Under the pieces are notes generated by a model. The model made no database searches, had not been told where the DNA came from, and worked only from the letters and a program-made list of their open reading frames with translations. A stretch of 64,000 bases of DNA from Coprococcus sp. OM04-5BH (GTDB lineage Bacteria; Bacillota; Clostridia; Lachnospirales; Lachnospiraceae), in the NCBI RefSeq assembly GCF_003482105.1, contig NZ_QULM01000004.1, forward strand, positions 1 through 64,000, read 5' to 3'. The position numbers were made by a program, and so were the translations under genes. Of the stretch, positions 26,041 to 36,119 are shown piece by piece (within the stretch, counting starts at the first letter, position 1; every line of letters starts with the position of its first letter).

Positions 26041-28217
26041 AGGTGACGAGTGAGTATGCGCTTGAATTCATCAAAAAATCAGTACCAGGGTTTAATGTGT
26101 TTTCGTTTTTATATCGCTTATCGCCTATAGTATCTGAAAAAAGAGAACATAAAAGCTTTGGCTATAATATAAAATACCTAACAATTGGTGCCTCAAGTGC
26201 GGTTGTTCCTTTAAAGGAGATAAATACATATCTTGCAACCAGGCTTTTCGATAGATTTTCCGAAGTTGGCAAAGATATTCCGGATGAAAGTGATGTATGG
26301 AATTTTACAGTAGGCGTTTTCGGCGAAGATAAGAGTGACAAAGATATACAGAGCAGAGTATATGATGCTTTGTATGCAAATCTACAGGGGGATTCAAAAG
26401 AAGCATACAAGCAATGGGACGGTACTGCAAAGCAAATGGAAAAAAATGGCGATCAGGAAATAGTATATTTTTATGAGGATCAGACTGCAGAGAAGGAGGG
26501 AATATTAGCAAAAAATAAGGATCGATTGTTGGATGCTGAAAATCGTGATTCGTTGATTAGCAGAGTTAAAAAAATCATGTACACAGTTATTACTGATATA
26601 AACAGAGGTCCTGTATTTGGATTTAATATTTTGAATGGTGCAAATAATTTTAGCGTTGATATTAGCATTGATAATGTGATTAGTGGACTCATTACTACCA
26701 ATACGGAAAAACTCAATAGACTGAGAACTTATACAAAGGGTAAGGAAGATGCGTGGAATGATGCAAAGAAAGGATGGGATGATCATAATTTCATTAATCG
26801 TGGTGTCAGGTATAACACATATGTGAATAAAACGTATGATTTGGAGCAACAAAAATATCTTGAAAAATCATATATGTATATGGATGAGTTGTTAAATAGT
26901 GTTAAGTTGCAGGTTAGGAATATGAGTTCAAATTATTATAGTGTTCTTTCACAAATATTTAAAAACCTAAGAGAAACATTTAAGGATAATTCTTCAGTAC
27001 TAGCAAATGGTATTATATTTGATGAGGTAAAGGGATTTGAAAAAGCACTTATAAATATAGAGGATCCAAATCTACAGCAGGCATTGATAGGAGAACTTCG
27101 CAAGGTAACACCATCTACAGTATTTAAGCAGTTAATTGAAGCTCTGATAAAAGATGAAAAAGCATGGAAATCGGATACACAGATTGCAAGAGTAGTAACG
27201 GGATATTTTGTAGGGAATAACGGTATATTCCGCGACTTTGCAGACAAGACAATAGAAAATTTTTTAGAAATTGCATACGACACCGATAATATGGTAGAGA
27301 TAGCGAAAAGGATAGAAACCGACTGGCTAAGTGATTTGCATAGCTCGGCAGTACCGCTAGTTTATAAGGACAACAAAGTTTATGAGGGGACTATTGCAAC
27401 ATTATGCAGAATGTCGGTTCCGATTGATGCTTTATCATTAGAAAGAGCTGCAGATGAATATATTCAAGTTAACTTTGACACAAAAATTGCTGTAACAGGA
27501 GCAAAAGATCGACTATCGTGCTTGACATATGCAGCCGGATTCCCAATCTGTTCACTTATGGGGTTGGACGAGGTAGAGAGAGAATACTTCAACGTTCCAC
27601 TCATTGGTGCACATAGTTATGAGAGCACGGGACTTGATACAGAATTTAGTGATTGGAGAAAACTACCATTACTTACACCTGTATCGTTGTTTGAAGATAA
27701 ACTTGACCGTTTGCCGCATATTATGTGTGAAAGCGTTAAGGCAAGTATAAAAACGTGTGATGATGTTCTCAAGTATGGCATTTACTCAGTGACAGATGGT
27801 TACCGATTACGCTTGTTATGCGTAAAAACTGAATTAGAAAGTGAATTACACAGGGTATCCGATGAGGCTCTTGCCTGTGTCAATGAATTTGAAACACTTA
27901 AAGAACAAAGCGAGTCAGCTGATGCAGATGTCGGTATAGATAAGCATAAAGGGCTTCTTAGTAGAAAAGACATGCTTATACAAAAAATATCAGAGATTCG
28001 GGACGGACTTAGTAATAAAGATTACTACGAAGATACGGATTATGAGCTCATAATTACAGGAGAGTTATACAACGATGATGATTTTATGAGAATAGCGAAA
28101 GACGAACTGTGTTATTCACCGGTCATGCTTTTAAATGCTCAAAAGAGTATAACCATAATTGAAAAAGCATATCAGACTATCGAGAAGATGGTGACAATGT
28201 TGCGATATATAAAATAG
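26037..28217 (+). CDS. Tubulin-like protein 1, C-terminal part (frameshifted)
   Basis: Continuation of the gene at 25129 in another frame. Adding one A near 26008 gives a single protein of about 1029 residues. The part at 26272-27331 is almost identical in DNA to the second tubulin-like gene, whereas the last 290 residues are divergent and the protein ends about 130 residues earlier (after YSPVMLLNAQKS). No ribosome site precedes the ATG at 26037, so independent translation is unlikely except by coupling at the overlapping ATGA. The domain is helical and follows the Tubulin_2-type GTPase region. Confidence 0.7.
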   Translation: MKVTSEYALEFIKKSVPGFNVFSFLYRLSPIVSEKREHKSFGYNIKYLTIGASSAVVPLKEINTYLATRLFDRFSEVGKDIPDESDVWNFTVGVFGEDKSDKDIQSRVYDALYANLQGDSKEAYKQWDGTAKQMEKNGDQEIVYFYEDQTAEKEGILAKNKDRLLDAENRDSLISRVKKIMYTVITDINRGPVFGFNILNGANNFSVDISIDNVISGLITTNTEKLNRLRTYTKGKEDAWNDAKKGWDDHNFINRGVRYNTYVNKTYDLEQQKYLEKSYMYMDELLNSVKLQVRNMSSNYYSVLSQIFKNLRETFKDNSSVLANGIIFDEVKGFEKALINIEDPNLQQALIGELRKVTPSTVFKQLIEALIKDEKAWKSDTQIARVVTGYFVGNNGIFRDFADKTIENFLEIAYDTDNMVEIAKRIETDWLSDLHSSAVPLVYKDNKVYEGTIATLCRMSVPIDALSLERAADEYIQVNFDTKIAVTGAKDRLSCLTYAAGFPICSLMGLDEVEREYFNVPLIGAHSYESTGLDTEFSDWRKLPLLTPVSLFEDKLDRLPHIMCESVKASIKTCDDVLKYGIYSVTDGYRLRLLCVKTELESELHRVSDEALACVNEFETLKEQSESADADVGIDKHKGLLSRKDMLIQKISEIRDGLSNKDYYEDTDYELIITGELYNDDDFMRIAKDELCYSPVMLLNAQKSITIIEKAYQTIEKMVTMLRYIK
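26272..27331 (+). repeat. Near-identical tract shared with the second tubulin gene
   Basis: Nearly base-for-base equal to 29456-30504. The exceptions are a more diverged patch at about 26419-26500 and a 12-base insertion near 26655. Flanking parts of the two genes are clearly less similar. Confidence 0.8.
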
Positions 28218-28220
28218 AAT

Positions 28221-28245
28221 TGAAAGTTCACTTAAAAAACTTTCA
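28221..28245 (+). other. Small inverted repeat between tubulin genes
   Basis: TGAAAGTT (28221-28228) pairs with AACTTTCA (28238-28245) over a 9-base A/T loop in the 86-base gap. There is no T run, so it is probably a weak mRNA hairpin rather than a terminator. Confidence 0.3.
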
Positions 28246-28303
28246 TTCAATAAATGAATTTAATTTTTCAAAAGATGTATAAAAACACAAGGAGGATACA
28301 AAG

Positions 28304-31300
28304 ATGGCGATTATTAACAACTTAGCACTTTCAATGGGGGGAGGAATTATATCCCTTAAGCAGCAGGCAAAGCAGGCGGAAAATACGGTATCAATTCTGA
28401 TAGGCTTGGGCGGTACAGGGGTTGATTGTATCAGAGAAATAAAGACACAGGTATATAGTCGAATCGAGCCTGATGGTGGCGAAGATGCAACCGTTGCCAG
28501 ATATAGACATATACGATTCCTCGGAGTTGACGCTGATAATGCAAATGCTTCCAAGGAAGAGGAATCTGACAATAAGAAATCAATAAAAACCCTTTCACTC
28601 AGTGAAGATGAAGCATTTACACTAGCTGGTTCAGGTATAAGAATAGAGGATATAAAAAAAGCAAGTGATGTTTTTACGCAATATAATTGGGTATCCGACG
28701 ATATAGAACAAACAGAGCTGGATGGAGCTGGAGCTGGTGGTGTGCGTCAGGTGGGAAGATTTATGCTAATGACAAGAGCTGCGGATTTTATGACTAATCT
28801 TGAAAATATGATTTCAGATGCAAAAGTAGGACTAGAAAATCCAGAGGTTGCTGTTCATATTTTTTCTGGCATGGGTGGAGGAACAGGATCAGGTACATTC
28901 CTTGATGTATGCTATATGGTTCGAGAAATTTTAAAAGGCGAAAAGAAGTCCTATACTTGTGGTTATTTTTTTATGCCGGATGTAAACGTATCACATGTTC
29001 GGACAGAAAGGGTTAAAAAGTACATTCGCGTTAATGGCTACGCTGCTATGCAGGAACTTGATTATTGTATGAATCTTGAAAATAATCATGGTAAATTCAT
29101 GCAAGAATATACTGGTGGGAAACTTATAGAGTGGAATAGAAACCCTGTTGATTTCTGTCATCTTATATCAGCATTAGATAACAATGGAAATGTGCGTGAA
29201 GATGCATATAATTATGCTATGAGAGTTACTAGCGAATATGTTTTTGAATTTTTGGTAAAAGGTGCACCTGGGACTTTTACTATGAAGCAACATGTGAATA
29301 ATCTGCCAATGTTGAAACGAACAGCAGAGCAAGAAAGATATTATGGATATTATGTAGGATATTTATCAATTGGAGCTTCAAGTGCCATTGTTCCTCTAAA
29401 AGAAATCAACACTTATCTTGCAACCAGGCTGTTTGAAAGATTCTCTCAGGTGGGTAAAGATATTCCGGATGAAAGTGATGTATGGAATTTTACAGTAGGC
29501 GTTTTCGGTGAAGATAAGAGTGACAAAGATATACAGAGCAGAGTATATGATGCTTTGTATGCAACCCTACAGGGGGATTCAAAAGAAGCATACAAGCAAT
29601 GGGACGGAAGTGCAAGCCAGATGGAAAAGAACGGCGATCAGGAGATGGTGTATTTTTACGAAGGACAAACTTCAGAGAAAAAGGGAATATTAGCAAAAAA
29701 TAAGGAACGATTGTTGGATGCTAAAAATCGTGATTCGTTGATTAGCAGAGTTAAAAAAATCATGTACACAGTTATTACTGATATAAACAGAGGTCCTGTA
29801 TTTGGATTTAATATTTTGAATGGCGCTAATGAATTTAGTATTGATAATGTGATTAGTGGACTCATTACTACCAATACGGAAAAACTCAATAGCCTGAGAA
29901 CTCATACAAAGGGTAAGAAAGATGCGTGGAATGATGCAAAGAAAGGATGGGATGATCATAATTTAATTAATCGTGGTGTCAGGTATAACACATATGTGAA
30001 TAAAACGTATGATTTGGAGCAACAAAAATATCTTGATGAATCATATATGTATATGGATGAGTTGTTAAATAGTGTTAAGTTGCAGGTTAGGAATATGAGT
30101 TCAAATTATTATAGTGTTCTTTCACAAACATTTAAAAACCTAAGAGAAACATTTAAGGATAATTCTTCGGTACTAGCAAATGGTACTATATTTGATGAGG
30201 TAAAGGGATTTGAAAAAGCACTTATAAATATAGAGGATCCAAATCTACAGCAGGCATTGATAGGAGAACTTCGCAAGGTAACACCATCTACAGTATTTAA
30301 GCAGTTAATTGAAGCTCTGATAAAAGATGAAAAAGCATGGAAATCGGATACACAGATTGCAAGAGTAGTAACGGGATATTTTGTAGGGAATAACGGTATA
30401 TTCCGCGACTTTGCAGACAAGACAATAGAAAATTTTTTAGAAATTGCATACGACACCGATAATATGGTAGAGATAGCGAAAAGGATAGAAACCGACTGGC
30501 TAAGAGATATGTATAGTGCTTCGGCTCCGTTATTCTCTAAAGACAATAATGTATGTCCGGGAGATATAGGAGATATGTGTAGACTATCTGTGCCAGATGG
30601 TGCTATATCATTAAAAAACGCTGCAAATACGTTCATTAGTTCTAATCAAAAAATTAAACTTGCAGAGGTTGAAACTAAGGATAGAATATTATTCCTTACG
30701 AGTGGAATGGCCTTCCCAATGAGTGCATGCAAGGATATTAGCGAAGTTGAAAGACAGTATTATAGTTCTACACGAATAGGAACTCATTATTATGAGGGAA
30801 AAGGATGCTTAAACATCGGTTTTTGCGACTGGAGAGATTTGCCATTTTTGACACCTATTGATCGAATAGAGGATGATAAGAAATTGCCTGATATGGCAGT
30901 GAAAAGGCGTAATCATATTCTACAGATATACAGTGGTATAGAGAAGTATCAATTATGTAAGGATAAAGGTAATTATAAAAGAACATTATTCATAGTGAAT
31001 GACAACTATGATGAAGAGCTCAATCTGCTCAAGAATGATGTGGAACATTATTATGGTGACGAGAAAACGTCAGCTACTGCTATGAGGGAGAAAAGAGATG
31101 AATTATTAGACAGAGTGGACAAACTTAGAGTACATAGTTCTGATTTAGAGTATTGTGATGAAACTCAATATTCAATTGCTGTCGTAGGAAAGACAACAAC
31201 TGAAACTGATTTTAATAGACTTTTGCGCGATATGATTTGCTATTCGCCTGTTATGCTGATGGAGGCGGAAAAGAGTATAAAGAAACTGGAAAATGGCAAT

Positions 31301-31801
31301 AAAACATTGACTGAACTTGAAGAGAAAATTAAATCTGTTGATGCAACTTTAAGTAAATTAGCTGACAAAGAAAAGGTAATCTTCTTTAATGCGCTGTTTA
31401 CGGGAGTAATTAAACTTGGCAAATCAACTGGTGAATTCACACCTATTGATGAAGACGGCATTGAGGATGAAACCATATGTCTTTCAAAAATGGATGATGA
31501 GTTTGAATATAACGATATCCTTCCTTATCAGGTATATAAGACATTTATAACCTTGGATTCAAAGACAAAGAATATTATGAAAGAGATGTCGAACAAGGTT
31601 ATCAATGGTAGCGACGAAAAGGTGGCGGAGATAGTTACTGAGCTTACAAAAACATTTTCTAACAAAAATTATAAAGTATGGCTGTCAGATGCTAATGGTA
31701 ACCATACTGGGGATAAAGAGGAAATAAAAGAATTTTTGAAAGAAACCATGAGACGTTTTAAGACTCAATGCATGAAGTATGATATAGAAGTCGAGCAGTA
31801 A
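28304..31801 (+). CDS. Tubulin/FtsZ-like protein 2 (Tubulin_2 type)
   Basis: 1165 residues, about three times FtsZ. The GTP-binding loops are intact: GLGGTG at 34-39, FLGVDAD after strand 3, and the tubulin signature GGGTGSG at 191-197. The remaining 750 residues are largely helical with beta elements and have no membrane segment. This size and layout fit the large FtsZ-like Tubulin_2 family, predicted to polymerise with GTP and to remodel membranes together with vWA and GTPase partners. AAGGAGG precedes the ATG. Its middle third is almost identical to the paralogue upstream, suggesting recombination between the two. It is likely the main structural component encoded by the cluster (inference). 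Confidence 0.88.
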   Translation: MAIINNLALSMGGGIISLKQQAKQAENTVSILIGLGGTGVDCIREIKTQVYSRIEPDGGEDATVARYRHIRFLGVDADNANASKEEESDNKKSIKTLSLSEDEAFTLAGSGIRIEDIKKASDVFTQYNWVSDDIEQTELDGAGAGGVRQVGRFMLMTRAADFMTNLENMISDAKVGLENPEVAVHIFSGMGGGTGSGTFLDVCYMVREILKGEKKSYTCGYFFMPDVNVSHVRTERVKKYIRVNGYAAMQELDYCMNLENNHGKFMQEYTGGKLIEWNRNPVDFCHLISALDNNGNVREDAYNYAMRVTSEYVFEFLVKGAPGTFTMKQHVNNLPMLKRTAEQERYYGYYVGYLSIGASSAIVPLKEINTYLATRLFERFSQVGKDIPDESDVWNFTVGVFGEDKSDKDIQSRVYDALYATLQGDSKEAYKQWDGSASQMEKNGDQEMVYFYEGQTSEKKGILAKNKERLLDAKNRDSLISRVKKIMYTVITDINRGPVFGFNILNGANEFSIDNVISGLITTNTEKLNSLRTHTKGKKDAWNDAKKGWDDHNLINRGVRYNTYVNKTYDLEQQKYLDESYMYMDELLNSVKLQVRNMSSNYYSVLSQTFKNLRETFKDNSSVLANGTIFDEVKGFEKALINIEDPNLQQALIGELRKVTPSTVFKQLIEALIKDEKAWKSDTQIARVVTGYFVGNNGIFRDFADKTIENFLEIAYDTDNMVEIAKRIETDWLRDMYSASAPLFSKDNNVCPGDIGDMCRLSVPDGAISLKNAANTFISSNQKIKLAEVETKDRILFLTSGMAFPMSACKDISEVERQYYSSTRIGTHYYEGKGCLNIGFCDWRDLPFLTPIDRIEDDKKLPDMAVKRRNHILQIYSGIEKYQLCKDKGNYKRTLFIVNDNYDEELNLLKNDVEHYYGDEKTSATAMREKRDELLDRVDKLRVHSSDLEYCDETQYSIAVVGKTTTETDFNRLLRDMICYSPVMLMEAEKSIKKLENGNKTLTELEEKIKSVDATLSKLADKEKVIFFNALFTGVIKLGKSTGEFTPIDEDGIEDETICLSKMDDEFEYNDILPYQVYKTFITLDSKTKNIMKEMSNKVINGSDEKVAEIVTELTKTFSNKNYKVWLSDANGNHTGDKEEIKEFLKETMRRFKTQCMKYDIEVEQ
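29456..30504 (+). repeat. Near-identical tract shared with the first tubulin gene
   Basis: Partner of the tract at 26272-27331. Both ends fall inside coding sequence, with abrupt loss of similarity, as expected for gene conversion. Confidence 0.8.
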
Positions 31802-31816
31802 GCTCAGCTTTAGAAG

Positions 31817-31861
31817 GAAATCTTGTCTGCCTGCAAGATAATATCAGGTAGACGAGATTTC
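31817..31861 (+). other. Strong 17-bp intercistronic hairpin after tubulin 2
   Basis: Bases 31817-31833 pair with 31845-31861 over 17 base pairs (two G-T wobbles) with an 11-base loop. No proper T run follows, and the next ribosome site is 10 bases downstream. It may set the 3' end of, or stabilise, the tubulin message, or act as a partial terminator. Confidence 0.65.
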
Positions 31862-31883
31862 TGTACAAAAGGAGAAGTGAAGC

Positions 31884-33752
31884 ATGAAAAGAAATGATGA
31901 GTGCCTTCTTGGTGAACGGTTAGCATCGACAAAAGATAAACTAGTAAAAAGACAGAGAAATGAAATTCAGATGAGAGGTGGAAGACCTTACTTTCCGGTT
32001 TGCGTTTTTCTTGCTGGAGAAAAAGCATTTGCTCATTTCGCGGAATTAAGAGACAAGTTGAAGTTATTTTGGCCTGCATATTTAGATGTGCTTCGTTTCT
32101 TTTATATAGACGATTTTACAATAGCAGATATCACAGATATAAATTGTATAGATATGGATTCAACCAAGCAAAATACTGTAAATCTTATAGAGGAAATCGA
32201 TAGCATGTACAATGAATCGAATGATATGCAGTCAAGCAGTAGATTATTGTCATATTTTGTATACGATTCCAGTGATTTAAAAAATAATGAGCAGGTTCAA
32301 TGCCTGTTTACATTAGTAGATTCGATAGGACAATCCTTGCTGGATACTGGCTATGAGATTAGGTTTGCTGTGTTTCATTTGCTGAACGAGAGAGGAAAGA
32401 GTACAGCAAATGAAATAAAAAAGAAGTTGAAAGACGGTTGCTGTCGAGAAGGAGTTTCTAATTTTATTCTTAGTAATCGTTTTCGGAATAATAGAACGCT
32501 GATTCCTCAGAACGATGATCGGTATCGCCTAATTGGAACGTTGATCGCTCTTTCTGATGATGGCAGACATGATGGTGGAGTATTTAGTAGTGGAGAGATT
32601 CTTACTGTAAAATATTCGAAGATGGAAAAAGATTATAACACCATGGCTACCGCTGTTGTTGAAACTTTATTAAAGCGAATATATGACATGAAGGATAGTG
32701 AGGATTTTAGAACTACATTTTCTATTCCGGATGATATGACATCATTATTGGGTTTATCTGATGACTGTAAATTTGAGGAATTAGAGAATATTGTTAAAAG
32801 CAAAGAAATTAATCTAGGTGCGTTGCTACCGCTTTTGCCGAGAGAAAGTGAGGAAAGGCTGGATTCAGATATTGATATCAGAATGACAGAGCGTGAGATT
32901 GATAATCTGACCTTGGGAGGCTGGAGTGCATTAGCTCATGTAATAAGTGATGGTATTGTAAAAGAAGTAAATGAAACGACGCTTAGAAGTAGAGTTAAGG
33001 ACAGCTATCGCAGCCTATTGATACGGAATATGAATGTATATCAGCTTGCATTTATTAAAGATAATTACAGGCTTATTGAAGAAAACATAAATAACAACGT
33101 AGTACGTTGGAATCCGGATGCAAGGTTATGCGATAAGATGAGTCAAGTATTACATCATTATGTGGCGATAAATCCGAGATCCGGAGAAGTTTTTATGGAA
33201 ACTATGCGTGAGGTTAGCGATAAAGCTTCAAAATGCGTTGATATTATCAATGAGTTGTTGCGTGAGCTTGCAACCATACCAGAGCCGAAAGATAAAAAAT
33301 TATATGACCTTATAAGTGATGAAGTATGCAAATACTCAGCAGAAAGTGGGAACTTGAATAGAATAAAGAAATTGTATCGTACAGTTGATGAAGGTGCAAT
33401 TTTAAACGAGATTGATAGTATACTGGAAGATCTTACACAACTTTCTGTATTCAATTTCGACATGTTTGGATTAGTGCAGAAGATGATAAGTGAAGGTGAA
33501 GCAGAAGCAAGCGATTACATATGGAGAAGCCTTCATGCTGAACTTACAAACAGGCAGTATATGTCAACGATTACAGAACTTAATGCTCCAGGACTTTCTA
33601 TGGTTATAACCAAGAAAGATACAAAACTGGCTCAGGTTTTGGAAGAAATTATCGGCGCAACCGGATATGAAATATATGATTCAGGAATAAGCGATGTGAT
33701 AGAGTCTGTAGAAGTGTATACGGTTGATGATAGAGAAATTGCTGTTGGCTGA
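31884..33752 (+). CDS. Hypothetical protein following the tubulins
   Basis: 622 residues, soluble. The N-terminal third alternates strands and helices (YFPVCVFLAGEKAFAHFAEL, YEIRFAVFHLLNERG). The rest is mostly helical, with a clear amphipathic section from about 300 to 600. I do not recognise the family. Its place directly after the tubulin-like gene, with an AAAGGAG ribosome site, suggests a dedicated partner of the tubulin. Confidence 0.7.
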   Translation: MKRNDECLLGERLASTKDKLVKRQRNEIQMRGGRPYFPVCVFLAGEKAFAHFAELRDKLKLFWPAYLDVLRFFYIDDFTIADITDINCIDMDSTKQNTVNLIEEIDSMYNESNDMQSSSRLLSYFVYDSSDLKNNEQVQCLFTLVDSIGQSLLDTGYEIRFAVFHLLNERGKSTANEIKKKLKDGCCREGVSNFILSNRFRNNRTLIPQNDDRYRLIGTLIALSDDGRHDGGVFSSGEILTVKYSKMEKDYNTMATAVVETLLKRIYDMKDSEDFRTTFSIPDDMTSLLGLSDDCKFEELENIVKSKEINLGALLPLLPRESEERLDSDIDIRMTEREIDNLTLGGWSALAHVISDGIVKEVNETTLRSRVKDSYRSLLIRNMNVYQLAFIKDNYRLIEENINNNVVRWNPDARLCDKMSQVLHHYVAINPRSGEVFMETMREVSDKASKCVDIINELLRELATIPEPKDKKLYDLISDEVCKYSAESGNLNRIKKLYRTVDEGAILNEIDSILEDLTQLSVFNFDMFGLVQKMISEGEAEASDYIWRSLHAELTNRQYMSTITELNAPGLSMVITKKDTKLAQVLEEIIGATGYEIYDSGISDVIESVEVYTVDDREIAVG

Positions 33753-33768
33753 AAGGAGGAGAATCGCC

Positions 33769-34452
33769 ATGTCTTATGAACTAAGAGAATATGACAGAAA
33801 GTATTATTGTAATAGCATCAGGATCAGCTCAGATGGGCTGATACAATGGGATTCATCCAGTGAGGCTGACACTTTGGTTGTATGTGTACCTATTGGAAGT
33901 GTAGATGTACGGTTATTGTCTAACTTCGGCGCTTCGTTAGTAAAACTATTAAATCGAGTGAATGAAGATATTCCTTACGCTGTGTATTCGGATATCGGTA
34001 GTGGCATATATGTAAAGCCATTAACTGTTGCTGATAAATCGAAGAATAATGGTACGCAGCTTCATATTCCGGGACGCGGATATTTGGTTTTGGCAATGCG
34101 GACAGAAGGGGATACTACTTATGTTTATCTTCCGAGAAGTACGGATTATTCCGTATATGCTGAAAGTGAAATGCGAATAAAGGTAGCGGTGACTGAAGAA
34201 ACACGGAGGGTACAGACTTCTTCTGGGTTATTCGGGAGAAAATCGGTTGATAAAAGCTATTATAAAATATCATTCAGACCTGAATTCTCAAGTGGTTACA
34301 TAGATGGATTGATATACTATCGAATTGGTAATTACAAGATACCAATCACACAGCAGATGATTGACCACAGAGAGATATATATAAATAAAGTGAATGATAA
34401 TATGCCACGACCGTTAGTAGAGAGCGTATCGTCGCAGGTTAAGATTGACTAA
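33769..34452 (+). CDS. Hypothetical beta-rich protein
   Basis: 227 residues. Repeated short strands (TLVVCVPIGSV, YLVLAMRTEGDTTYVYLP, YKISFRPEFSSGYIDGLIYYRIG) indicate a beta sandwich. AAAGGAGG nine bases before ATG 33769 fixes the start. It begins 16 bases after the previous stop and ends 20 bases before the GTPase gene. No family recognised. Confidence 0.7.
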   Translation: MSYELREYDRKYYCNSIRISSDGLIQWDSSSEADTLVVCVPIGSVDVRLLSNFGASLVKLLNRVNEDIPYAVYSDIGSGIYVKPLTVADKSKNNGTQLHIPGRGYLVLAMRTEGDTTYVYLPRSTDYSVYAESEMRIKVAVTEETRRVQTSSGLFGRKSVDKSYYKISFRPEFSSGYIDGLIYYRIGNYKIPITQQMIDHREIYINKVNDNMPRPLVESVSSQVKID

Positions 34453-34472
34453 AGATAAGGAGGTACACAAAC

Positions 34473-36119
34473 ATGGCGATAAAAATAACATGCCCTTATT
34501 GTTTTAGAGAATTTAATGATAATCAGGTGCATTTCAGATCGTCATATGTAAACACAGGAGCAAGGAAAATTGCAGGTCCTGATGGGCAGTTGTTTGACAG
34601 TATAAGTGAAATGGAGATGTCTTATGGAGACGAGGATAAGGCTGCAGTTGCCCAAATTGTACATGAGTATAAGGAATCCAGTTTTTACAATCCAGTTTCA
34701 AGTGATAAGGAGTATGACGCATTTTGGAAAAAATTTGGCGGTACAACAACCGAAGTCGACTCGGTCAATAAAGATCGCAATAAAAAATTAATGTATAGAA
34801 AGGTCATTGATCCTTCAGATATACAGCATCAAAAACATCTGGTAAAGCAAAAAAATGGAGACTATTTGATACGTGATCCGGAACTAAAAAATATGGTAAC
34901 AAGTATACGCCTTGTTGATGGAGATAAATCTCAAACATCCATGCGTGTCTGCCCATTTTGCCATAATCCATTACCGGATGTATATGGATTGTACCCGGTA
35001 GAGTTTATATCGGTTATTGGTATTGTTGGTGCGGGGAAGACTGTGTTCTTGTCGCAGTTTATGAACGGATTCAGAGATTATGCGACGGAATGTGGATTGA
35101 CTGCCATTAAATCGACGGCATCCATAACACAATTTTTGGAAAATAACAGGGTAAAAGAAGGAATGCCTTTACCGCCGCCGACTGCTGAGGGACGATTTGA
35201 GCAGCCTCTTATTTACAATATAGAGCGGACAAGTGAGAATAATAGTAAAGAAACTGTCACGATTGTAATGTACGATATCGCAGGAGAGGTGTTTAAAAAT
35301 GCAAAGGCTCAGTCAGTAAAGGATTTTGCGCCATTTATTAAGAAATCAGATGGCATAATTCTTCTCATTGATCCTAAGCAGTTTGAGTCAATACAAGGGA
35401 CACAATTTTTTGAAAGTTCAAACAATCAGGAAGATATACAGAAGCCGAGTGATGCCTTAGAGAACATACATAGCGTTATAATGGAAAGCGATCATAAGTA
35501 TGATAAACCGCTTGCAGTGTGCGTATCAAAAATGGATGGAATTACTGAATATTTGAGTCGGGAGTTAATAGATTATATATCAACCCCTTATACCGGTGAG
35601 GAAATAAAAGGTACCTATTTGAATAAGCAGATATTCAATATGCAAGCGCACAAGGCTTATGATAGAGCTATGGCTGAATTTATAGCGCATAATGATAAGG
35701 CGACCATGCAGCAATTATCCACGGGATATACGAATTATAAATTTTTCGGGATTACTGCATTGGGACTTAACGCTGAGGTGATGGCTGATAAGAAGGTTAG
35801 CGGACATATACAGGCCAGAAGAATTGAGGAACCAATTTTATGGATGCTTAGTCAGGTTGGACTCATATGTTCGAATGAAGCTGAATGCCCATATTGTCAT
35901 CAGAGAGATGCATTTGTGTCTCATAGATCGTGGAACATACAGATTAAGAAAGAGGTTGAAACAAAGAAACTTCATTTTATTTCAAAAAAAGAAGAAGTGT
36001 TGGTAGATGTGGAGGTTAATTGCAGGTGTAAGTGCTGTGGTATTGCTTTTTATTATGACGCTTACAGCGATCAGTCATTTGCTTATAAAGGTGAATGGAA
36101 GATGAATGGTGGGGTGTAA
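34473..36119 (+). CDS. Zinc-ribbon GTPase (double-GTPase/DO-GTPase2-like)
   Basis: 548 residues. A split zinc ribbon (C7/C10 and C160/C163) leads into a TRAFAC-type GTPase: P-loop GIVGAGKT at 183-190, G3 motif DIAGE at 268-272, and a G4-like SKMD at 352-355 in place of NKxD. A second cysteine cluster (CPYC and CRCKCC) lies near the C-terminus. This resembles the GTPases of NTP-dependent bacterial conflict systems and the 'distinct GTPase' that accompanies Tubulin_2/vWA genes. AAGGAGG precedes the ATG. The next gene starts at the base after its stop codon. Confidence 0.82.
   Translation: MAIKITCPYCFREFNDNQVHFRSSYVNTGARKIAGPDGQLFDSISEMEMSYGDEDKAAVAQIVHEYKESSFYNPVSSDKEYDAFWKKFGGTTTEVDSVNKDRNKKLMYRKVIDPSDIQHQKHLVKQKNGDYLIRDPELKNMVTSIRLVDGDKSQTSMRVCPFCHNPLPDVYGLYPVEFISVIGIVGAGKTVFLSQFMNGFRDYATECGLTAIKSTASITQFLENNRVKEGMPLPPPTAEGRFEQPLIYNIERTSENNSKETVTIVMYDIAGEVFKNAKAQSVKDFAPFIKKSDGIILLIDPKQFESIQGTQFFESSNNQEDIQKPSDALENIHSVIMESDHKYDKPLAVCVSKMDGITEYLSRELIDYISTPYTGEEIKGTYLNKQIFNMQAHKAYDRAMAEFIAHNDKATMQQLSTGYTNYKFFGITALGLNAEVMADKKVSGHIQARRIEEPILWMLSQVGLICSNEAECPYCHQRDAFVSHRSWNIQIKKEVETKKLHFISKKEEVLVDVEVNCRCKCCGIAFYYDAYSDQSFAYKGEWKMNGGV

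Noticed and set aside
33830-33850. Further copy of the GGGCTGAT leader motif
   Set aside because: It lies inside a coding region, matches only eight bases and is not near a start codon.
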